NCBI GenBank assembly: GCA_041305385.1
Contig: JBFYLO010000011.1
Location: 39,206-103,205 of the forward strand
Direction: 5' to 3'
From: JAKAKT01 sp041305385
GTDB taxonomy: Archaea; Micrarchaeota; Micrarchaeia; Burarchaeales; JAKAKT01
Length of the DNA stretch: 64,000 nt
Below, in pieces: positions 57,546-64,000 of this stretch (the stretch's first letter is position 1; every line of letters starts with the position of its first letter). Under the pieces are notes generated by a model. That model saw nothing but the letters and a program-made list of their open reading frames with translations. It made no database searches and was not told the origin of the DNA. A program made the translations under genes and the position numbers.

Positions 57546-60500
57546 TCAGTCCTTAGACAGCCTAGACTGCATCCAGTCCCAAGTGAAGCGCCCAGAAACG
57601 TAATCGTCCCATAAGGCTTCTCCGTCCATTGTTCCTGCGCCAAGAGACGCAAGTCTCTTGTTGGCATCATCCACCATAGCGAGCAGGGTCGCTTTCGGGT
57701 CTTTAGGCAAATCCTCCAAAACCTTGCCAAGCGGATCAGCAGGTCCACCCGATGTCATATATGCGTTTCTGCAATAACTCTCTCCGTTTTCCCCACCAAC
57801 GCGTTCATTGAGTGCATCAAGCTTCCCTTTTTTCTTGAGCCTTGCAAGTTCCCTCAATCGGTAGGCAATAAGAGAATCGATTTCAGAGACGTCTGTTAGT
57901 AAAATGCCCTTTCCTCCGACCCTCCAAGTATTCCTCAATTCGACAACCTCCTCCTCAGTCAGTTCACCGCGCCTAACAATGTCATCAGCTTCCGTTGTCT
58001 TAATGCATCTCCAGCAGTAGTAACTAACACCACTTGAGTCGAATCCCTGTCCCCTCCAGAGGCCCTCCATTCTATTTGGTATCGCGTCGACCTTGGGTAC
58101 ATTGGAAGATTCTCCTTCTCCAAGTACGAGAGTGCCGTTCTTGCTAATCTTAAATTCCCAATGCCCTTCCTTCAAATAAGCCCAAATGAACTTGTCCTGA
58201 CTTCCATCCCCCAAATCTCTGAAGAGGGTCCCTTCCCTCTCCCGCGCTATCAATTGTGAAACTCGTTCAGCGATTGTCATGTTCAGTTCTCTTTCGAATT
58301 CAGCGAGCAACCCCCTGTCCTCCTCACTCCCCTGCTCTGCCTTCTTTCTTAGTTCTGCAAGAAGGGAAGAAGCGCTTACAATCGCGCCATCGTGCTCTAC
58401 CATCATCTGGTCAAGTAGCATTCCGTATGCCTCTTTTGCTCCCGTCTCGTATATGGAGCCCAAATATGCCTTGGCAAGAAGACCATATCCCGTGGGACTG
58501 TTAGTTGTGAATCCAGCAAGCGCATTTTGGGCGTGCTCTGGGGTGCAGTCAAAGTAAATAGAATCTTTAGTCAGATAAAACCAGGTGAATTCGGTCTCGC
58601 TCATGCCGAATCTGCCAGCGATTTCAGAGAACAGTCCGCTTTCCTTAAGGTTGGTTATGGTGGCGGCTCTAGTCAAAACTGCCCGCTCCTTCCTTCTTAA
58701 AGCGATATACTCTGCGACCGTTATTTCCGGGTAGTCCCTGACCGCTTCCAATAATTCCTTTTTAAACCCAGCGCTTACCTTATTGTTCTTGAGGAATTCC
58801 GAAACCTTGACGCCAGTATTTTCTGAAAGAGCGCATCTGTCTTGGTCATTCGCCCTCCCAAAGTCATATCTCGCTACGGCCTCAAGTTCAACATCTTTCA
58901 AGAGTTCCCGGTATATCTCTTCAGAAATACCCATTTTTTTCAGGTACTCCCTGGGGGAAGGCAGTTTCTCAACTTCGTAGCTATGTGTAACGTCCAATGC
59001 AGGAGCTGAACTTCCTCGTTCCAAATCCTTGCGTTCAAAGTAATTGTGGCCCTGCTTGTCCAAAACAATAGTCAAGAACATCCGCGTATGTTGGAGCGCT
59101 CCCGGGAGTGCTATAAACGCCAACCCGGCCGAGGAAATCCCAGTTCCTTCATACGCAGAGACTCCCTTGGCATCCTCTTTTTTGGATGCATCGTAATACT
59201 CTCTTGCGATATAGCCTGCCCACGCCCCAACCATTACCCGGTTCGAGTACAAAGCCACTTTCTTGGCCGCTTCTTCAGTAACCATTTTGAGGACAAAAGA
59301 GCGCACTTTCTTCTTTACCCAGGTTCTTAGGGCCGCAACTGCCCCCTCGGTAGCCACCGCTTCTGGCGTGGCAGTCCCGAAGCTCGCTATGATGGAAACG
59401 GCAAAGGCAGCGTTCATAATCCAATAGAGTGCAGTGTCTGCAACCTCGAAATATTTTTCAAAAGTGCTTTTCGGGGTTTCCAAATACTTCACTGCCCCGC
59501 CGCTTTCATAATATAAGATGCCTGGCCCCCGTTCGCCCTGGTCTACCTCGTTCTGCAAAAGGTCCTTCATTGCGAGGTCAAACGAACTGCCTTTCCCGCG
59601 GGTTCCTCGCTTCGGGTCAGCGATCGTAATCTTTCCATCTGCCGATGTTCCCTCAACAATTGAGGCAGACTCCTCATCACCACCAATTGAACAGAATCGG
59701 ACTTCGTGCTTCTTAAGGGAGCGGACGTTTTCAGGAAAAAGGCTGAGCGTGGTTACAGTTTCGATGTCGCCCCCGCATAGCGGCATCCCGTTCTTTACGG
59801 TCTCCTCCCAGAAGAGCGACTCGCGGCCTCTTCCCCCGACAATCTCCACATGTCTTCTCTCCTTTTTTTCTAAAACAGAAGCTGAAATAGCCAGGTATCC
59901 GAGCGATTTGCTTGGCAACGCATCCGAGCGGTATTGCTCTCGGCTGCTCTGCACAATATCAGCAAGCTTAGATTGGTCAAGAGAACCGGAACACTTCCAA
60001 GTTCTCCCGTCTCTAACCCCAGAAAAAAGCAAAAGCCCAGTCTGTTTTTTCCGGTATTCCTCCTGAGTATAAACCTTCACTCCCTGGCGTTCCCAGTGCT
60101 TCTTGAATTCCTCAAGATGTTTTCTATCCAGCACGGCGGGAAAGTATCCTTCTCCAGAACCAGACTGGAGCATCGTCTTATACTCCTCAACTGAAAAGTT
60201 CTTATCGACAACAAGGAACAAATTTCCGTCGTCTCCAATCCCGACGGACATGCTGTTGAAATAGAACCGCTTCCTGTCAACCTCGCTCATCTCGTCCTTT
60301 ACCAAAGAATATGCGGCTGAAGCGATGCCATTTACTTCATTTTCAAGAGCTTTTCGTTCTTCAATTAAAAGCACCGGAAGAGTTTCGGCCGTCGTATCTC
60401 CATACCCTATCACCGTTGAGATGAGCGCATCTTCAACCTTTTGATACTCTGACGGCTCATAAACCCGGATTTTCACATAACTCGCGTCAGCTTCCATCGG

Positions 60501-61298
60501 AGGCCTTTCGAGTCTGTTTGTCAATTCGTAATTCAACTTCAGTGGCTTTGGAGTTTGAGAGTCTTGAATGCTTACAGTAGTTATTCCCTTCACCCAGAAT
60601 TCCCTCGTGAGGAACTCCCGTCTGGAAAGCTCCGCGTGGCCTTCGGTTCTAATAAATTCAACAAGCTTCGGGTCTCCGTTTGTCTCCCCGCTTGTCATAT
60701 CCTGGAAGGCGACAGGCTTTATTCCAGCCGGCCCCCCTGGGAACTTTGAGAAATTATCCTGGTTCTTATTTATTTCATCGATGAACCATTTCGCTTTCTC
60801 CTCGTTATTCCTGAACGATTTCCCAGTGCGCTTGGTTTCAGCTGAGGCGCATTGTTCCACAAGAATTCCAAAATAGGCGTGCTCGTCTATCCCAAAGATG
60901 GCGGATGATTTTGCAACCATGACTCCAAATGACCCGCTGGACTCTATGAACCATGATTTCCTGGACAGAGCTGCGATTTCATCTGCGTTGGCAATATGCT
61001 CCTTGGTCATCCACTCCTCGCCATTCTCAATGCTCTTTCTCGTTCCGCTTGAGCCGTAAAAATAGGAGGAATTTGCCATAGCAGTCAAATCCCTGCCGGT
61101 TTTTCTAGCGTATTCCTCATTATTGAGCATCAGGTATTTCATGAATGCGGCGCCCATCAAGACTGACTGGTAGGTATTCTCGCAGATTTCCTTGTACTGC
61201 CTCTGGATTTCCCCAGACATTTCCGAAGACTTAGGGGTATCATTTAGGATACGACTTCGGCCCTCATCTTTTTTTTCTGGTTGTTCTTGCCGTTCCAT
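57546..61298 (-). CDS. giant unknown protein
   Basis: 1250 residues, the largest protein in the window; no known domain recognised. Residues 1-620 are mixed alpha/beta, with a Ser/Gly-rich SSYFYGSSGTRKS near 80. Two hydrophobic stretches follow (WIMNAAFAVSIIASFG, GLAFIALPGALQ), then a long helical region with Glu/Lys heptads. No signal peptide. The C-terminal third has a CWRC pair. Codon use is AT-richer than the core genes. ATG with GGTGGG upstream; TATA-like ATTTATAAA (61342-61350) gives a 22-base leader. Confidence 0.65.
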   Translation of the reverse strand: MERQEQPEKKDEGRSRILNDTPKSSEMSGEIQRQYKEICENTYQSVLMGAAFMKYLMLNNEEYARKTGRDLTAMANSSYFYGSSGTRKSIENGEEWMTKEHIANADEIAALSRKSWFIESSGSFGVMVAKSSAIFGIDEHAYFGILVEQCASAETKRTGKSFRNNEEKAKWFIDEINKNQDNFSKFPGGPAGIKPVAFQDMTSGETNGDPKLVEFIRTEGHAELSRREFLTREFWVKGITTVSIQDSQTPKPLKLNYELTNRLERPPMEADASYVKIRVYEPSEYQKVEDALISTVIGYGDTTAETLPVLLIEERKALENEVNGIASAAYSLVKDEMSEVDRKRFYFNSMSVGIGDDGNLFLVVDKNFSVEEYKTMLQSGSGEGYFPAVLDRKHLEEFKKHWERQGVKVYTQEEYRKKQTGLLLFSGVRDGRTWKCSGSLDQSKLADIVQSSREQYRSDALPSKSLGYLAISASVLEKKERRHVEIVGGRGRESLFWEETVKNGMPLCGGDIETVTTLSLFPENVRSLKKHEVRFCSIGGDEESASIVEGTSADGKITIADPKRGTRGKGSSFDLAMKDLLQNEVDQGERGPGILYYESGGAVKYLETPKSTFEKYFEVADTALYWIMNAAFAVSIIASFGTATPEAVATEGAVAALRTWVKKKVRSFVLKMVTEEAAKKVALYSNRVMVGAWAGYIAREYYDASKKEDAKGVSAYEGTGISSAGLAFIALPGALQHTRMFLTIVLDKQGHNYFERKDLERGSSAPALDVTHSYEVEKLPSPREYLKKMGISEEIYRELLKDVELEAVARYDFGRANDQDRCALSENTGVKVSEFLKNNKVSAGFKKELLEAVRDYPEITVAEYIALRRKERAVLTRAATITNLKESGLFSEIAGRFGMSETEFTWFYLTKDSIYFDCTPEHAQNALAGFTTNSPTGYGLLAKAYLGSIYETGAKEAYGMLLDQMMVEHDGAIVSASSLLAELRKKAEQGSEEDRGLLAEFERELNMTIAERVSQLIAREREGTLFRDLGDGSQDKFIWAYLKEGHWEFKISKNGTLVLGEGESSNVPKVDAIPNRMEGLWRGQGFDSSGVSYYCWRCIKTTEADDIVRRGELTEEEVVELRNTWRVGGKGILLTDVSEIDSLIAYRLRELARLKKKGKLDALNERVGGENGESYCRNAYMTSGGPADPLGKVLEDLPKDPKATLLAMVDDANKRLASLGAGTMDGEALWDDYVSGRFTWDWMQSRLSKD

Positions 61299-61341
61299 GT
61301 TCCCACCGAAGTTAGCACCCACTAAACTTGCTCATCCACCG

Positions 61342-61477
61342 TTTATAAATCCATTTCTTATTGAAAACACGAGTTCGGGTTCGAGCCGTAGACTTTCGAT
61401 TGTTGCCGGGGTGTTAGAATTGTCAGGAACTACAAACACTGACAACACAACACTGACAAAACACGAAGCTTTAAATA
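61342..61477. promoter_or_regulatory. divergent promoter with three GTCAG half-sites
   Basis: The minus-strand TATA box for the giant gene (61342-61350) and plus-strand boxes CTTTAAATA (61469-61477) and CATATAAG (61489-61496) for the divergent gene. Between them TTGTCAG (61420-61426) faces CTGACAA (61439-61445), and a second ACACTGACAA follows at 61450-61459. The three half-sites suit a dimeric regulator that controls both directions. Confidence 0.5.
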
Positions 61478-61552
61478 CCAGAAAGTGCATATAAGATGAG
61501 CTATTCCTGTTAGCTTATGTCATCAGGTTAAAGGAGAAAGTGGGGGTAAAAG

Positions 61553-62656
61553 ATGCCAAGGATGTCAAATTTCAACAAAGACACGATTAACAAAGTCCTG
61601 GGCCCAGACGGGAAACCGACACACCCAGTCGACAAAAGACTGCTCAACACGAGTTTTGCCCAAGAGGTCATGGGGAATATAGCGGATATGCGGTTGCTCA
61701 GCGAGGGTACAATCAGTTTGCGAAAAGGCACTAAGTCGCCAGTGAGGCCGGCTGTCGAGCCCATTGCGCTCAGGGGACTCGTCCTTCCTGAAGCAGGGAA
61801 CGGAAATCAAAGGTCGACTCGCTTAGGCGGAACAGTCGGATTTTATGAACATTTGACCCAAAAGGGCGGAAAACCGGTTTTGGAATCAAACGTCTTTGCG
61901 CTTTATCCCCCGCAATTGGAAGATACAGTAACAGAGAAACGGGTTATACTGCGCGGAAGGAAGGATTCGCCTGAGAGTATTACGGGCGGTTTAGTCCCAG
62001 TCTCGCTTTCAATTGATGGGAAGAAAATAACCGCCCTTGACAGCACACTGAAAGCAGCAGTCATGAATGGCATAAAATCAGGGAGGAACTACATCCCGGA
62101 GAATTTGCGACATATGGTTGAAGGCGGTTCTTCAGCATCCGGATACGTCATAAGGGATGCGGTTCGTTTCAACTACGAGTTAGGCGAGCGCATCCACCCC
62201 CATGAGCAGCACTTTGACATAGAGCGGATATCAACACACAAGACGCTAAAGCAGTTCCTGGTCGACATCGGCGCGTTCTTGGCCCAGAAAGACAACCACT
62301 TCGACATTGCTTATCTTGAAATGCTCCTGATGCTCAATTCTGCCCAGATTGTTCTCAATGCCTCTAGACCTGACGTCTACGGTCCAGGGAAGAAACACAA
62401 GGACTTGTCGGAAGAGACTACAATGGTTCTCACCATTGAATCGAAGAGGCCGATTCCAGCAGTGCTCAAGGCAGGCTTCTGGACATACGGGCCGGATGAA
62501 CGCGAAATCGTGAAGATAGTTCCAGTAATCAGGCTCGAGAACGGGTTCATCGGGAAGCTGGTCGATGCCCAGATAGCCACCACACGAGATGGGGACAGGA
62601 CAGTTTCGCTGGCCCGAGGCTACCTGATTGGCGACAGGCTTTCAAGGGGAGCCTAG
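61553..62656 (+). CDS. unknown protein divergent from the giant gene
   Basis: 367 residues, soluble, mixed alpha/beta, not recognised. No metal site or nucleotide-binding loop is evident. The C-terminal half has regular strands (TMVLTIESKRPIPAVLKAGFW, EREIVKIVPVIRLENGF). ATG five bases after GGGGGT. Shares the half-site promoter with the giant gene, which suggests joint control and possibly joint function. Confidence 0.65.
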   Translation: MPRMSNFNKDTINKVLGPDGKPTHPVDKRLLNTSFAQEVMGNIADMRLLSEGTISLRKGTKSPVRPAVEPIALRGLVLPEAGNGNQRSTRLGGTVGFYEHLTQKGGKPVLESNVFALYPPQLEDTVTEKRVILRGRKDSPESITGGLVPVSLSIDGKKITALDSTLKAAVMNGIKSGRNYIPENLRHMVEGGSSASGYVIRDAVRFNYELGERIHPHEQHFDIERISTHKTLKQFLVDIGAFLAQKDNHFDIAYLEMLLMLNSAQIVLNASRPDVYGPGKKHKDLSEETTMVLTIESKRPIPAVLKAGFWTYGPDEREIVKIVPVIRLENGFIGKLVDAQIATTRDGDRTVSLARGYLIGDRLSRGA

Positions 62657-62705
62657 CACCGATTCCTTATTATCTTTTTCTTCCAAAATGTTAGCGTGGC
62701 TTATT

Positions 62706-63668
62706 ATGGAAACAGAACTTCCTTGGACCGAGAAATACAGGCCGAAAAAGCTCGATGACGTGGTCGGGCAGAGGGGAGTTATCGACAGGCTCAAGGCTTA
62801 TGTTCAGGCAAGGAACATGCCCAACCTCCTGTTCGCAGGGGCGCCGGGGATAGGCAAGACCACTGCAACGCTCGCCCTCGCGCACGACCTTTTTGGAGAA
62901 GAATACACAGGGAGCATTCTTGAGTTAAATGCGAGTGATGAACGAGGCATCGACGTTGTCCGGGGCAAGATAAAGGACTTTGCCAGGACGATTCCGCTTT
63001 CCGAAGTCCCTTTCAAAATCATATTCCTAGATGAGGCGGATGCGCTGACAGCCGATGCCCAGCAGGCTCTCAGGAGGACGATGGAAGTCTACTCGTCGGC
63101 CACCAGGTTCATCCTCTCCTGCAACTATTCCTCGAAAATCATCGAGCCGCTCCAGAGCAGGTGCGCAGTCTTCCGCTTCAGGCCGCTCCAGAAGGAGGAC
63201 ATAGTCAAAATGCTCGAGCACATCTCCAAGCAAGAGCACCTTCACCTGGACAAGGAGGCGCTCGAGGCATTGGTGTATGTTTCCGAGGGGGACATGAGGA
63301 AAGCAATCAATGCGCTCCAGGGTGCATCGCTCGTTTCGAAGAAAATAGGCGCTGATACCGTTTACAAGACATCCTCGCTCGCGAAGCCCCAGGAAATTCG
63401 GGAGATGCTCAGCCTCGCCATTGAAGGCAAGTTCATCGAGGCGCGGGACAAGCTGGACCACGTTTTGATTGAGTATGGGATGGGCGGGGAGGAAGTGATG
63501 CTCCAAATCTACAAGGAGGTCACAAGGCTCGACATACCCGATAAGACAAAGCTGGTGCTCGTTGACAGGATTGGGGAATACAACTTCAGGATGGTTGAGG
63601 GAGCCAATGAGAGGCTCCAGCTCGAGGCGCTGCTCGCCCAGATAATGCTCCTCGGGAAGAAAGATTAG
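62706..63668 (+). CDS. rfcS: replication factor C small subunit
   Basis: 320 residues, AAA+ clamp-loader subunit. PWTEKYRPKKLDDVVGQ (RFC box), Walker A GAPGIGKTT, Walker B FLDEADALT, sensor/Arg-finger SRC in LQSRCAVFRF. Loads PCNA on primed DNA together with the large subunit. No intein, which many archaeal rfcS genes carry. I chose the ATG giving METELPWTEKYRPK. Confidence 0.95.
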   Translation: METELPWTEKYRPKKLDDVVGQRGVIDRLKAYVQARNMPNLLFAGAPGIGKTTATLALAHDLFGEEYTGSILELNASDERGIDVVRGKIKDFARTIPLSEVPFKIIFLDEADALTADAQQALRRTMEVYSSATRFILSCNYSSKIIEPLQSRCAVFRFRPLQKEDIVKMLEHISKQEHLHLDKEALEALVYVSEGDMRKAINALQGASLVSKKIGADTVYKTSSLAKPQEIREMLSLAIEGKFIEARDKLDHVLIEYGMGGEEVMLQIYKEVTRLDIPDKTKLVLVDRIGEYNFRMVEGANERLQLEALLAQIMLLGKKD

Positions 63669-63714
63669 AAAAGAAGAAATTCAGATGTCAGTATAGATTT
63701 TTAGTCCAACATCC

Positions 63715-63969
63715 TCAAGCATCAATCACGATTTTTTCTCTTTCAATTGCCGGGGCAAGTCCCGTGTCGTCCATAATGGGCTTATCCCCGAAGATATCCC
63801 TGAGCATAAGCGTTGGCCTGCCTCCTTCATCGACTGGTTGCAAAGTTGCAATAGGACTTCCCTCATCAACCGGCTGCGCTAAAGGTTGCTGTCTGCCGCC
63901 ACCGATAATCATCAGATACGCCGCAAGTAGCCCAAAAAACAGAAAGGTTGCAATCGCAATTCTCTTCAC
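63715..63969 (-). CDS. small membrane-anchored protein
   Basis: 84 residues. One N-terminal membrane helix (IAIATFLFFGLLAAYLMII), then an acidic external tail with QPVDEG twice. GTG start five bases after AGAGGTGG; that SD can pair with CCTCT upstream to form a small hairpin. Function unknown. Confidence 0.55.
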   Translation of the reverse strand: MKRIAIATFLFFGLLAAYLMIIGGGRQQPLAQPVDEGSPIATLQPVDEGGRPTLMLRDIFGDKPIMDDTGLAPAIEREKIVIDA

Positions 63970-64000
63970 GTAAACCACCTCTAAAAGAGGTTTCGACCCC

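Noticed and set aside
61376..61388. CGGGTTCGAGCCG, similar to a tRNA T-arm
   Set aside because: The flanks do not form a 5-bp T stem of the right phase, and no acceptor or anticodon arm fits around it on either strand.
1..64000. CRISPR arrays, rRNA genes, transposase genes
   Set aside because: No regularly spaced identical repeats, no rRNA-like sequence and no transposase or integrase motifs were seen on either strand.

Overview
The window comes from an archaeon. Archaea-specific genes include RNA polymerase subunit K, the RFC small subunit, diphthine synthase, NreA with a C-terminal PIP box, a geranylgeranyl reductase with its own ferredoxin, and a DUF63 membrane protein. Promoters look archaeal: TATA boxes lie about 26 nt upstream of starts, many transcripts seem leaderless, and others use GGTG/GAGGTG Shine-Dalgarno (SD) sites. 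Form III RuBisCO, a Mbh-type hydrogenase, many small secreted proteins and many unknown genes suggest an anaerobic, fermentative lineage. A DPANN archaeon such as Diapherotrites or a relative is my guess; it is inference and no rRNA is present to test it.

Layout. 0-8 kb: mixed genes (metallopeptidase-like, membrane thioredoxin, PAS protein, MscL, LigB-type dioxygenase), an MNT-HEPN pair flanked by two related structured repeats, and a likely C/D-box sRNA. 8-24 kb: surface and housekeeping genes (NHL propeller protein, NreA, DUF63-diphthine synthase, radical SAM protein, HtpX, LemA, rpoK, geranylgeranyl reductase plus ferredoxin) and a glutamate/leucine dehydrogenase homologue lacking catalytic residues. 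24-31 kb: glycosyltransferase, thioredoxin-fold protein, tandem membrane paralogues, a RelE-type toxin pair, a large secreted papain-like protease, and hypA. 31-39.3 kb: a complete 14-gene membrane-bound [NiFe]-hydrogenase operon, mbhA to mbhN, on the minus strand. 39-50 kb: small exported proteins, a beta-CASP ribonuclease, and hypF, hypC-hypD and hypE. 51-54.4 kb: a membrane-anchored winged-helix regulator directly upstream of form III RuBisCO, then a GT39-type glycosyltransferase. 54.4-62.7 kb: an island of very large unrecognised proteins, two sharing a novel C-terminal domain, facing a divergent unknown gene across a promoter with repeated half-sites. The window closes with rfcS.

How it fits together: Mbh would oxidise reduced ferredoxin, evolve H2 and pump ions. 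HypA, C, D, E and F mature its NiFe site (hypB is not in the window). Form III RuBisCO would feed nucleotide ribose into 3-phosphoglycerate, although its usual pathway partners are not here. Glycosyltransferases, NHL, lipoprotein and protease genes build the cell surface.

The most novel signals are RNA- or DNA-structural. Two 104-105 bp cloverleaf elements (25621-25724 and 31030-31134) share their joining sequences but differ by compensatory changes in every arm. There is also a pair of structured repeats bracketing the MNT-HEPN operon, a three-way-junction RNA candidate beside hypF, and an H-type pseudoknot upstream of hypC.
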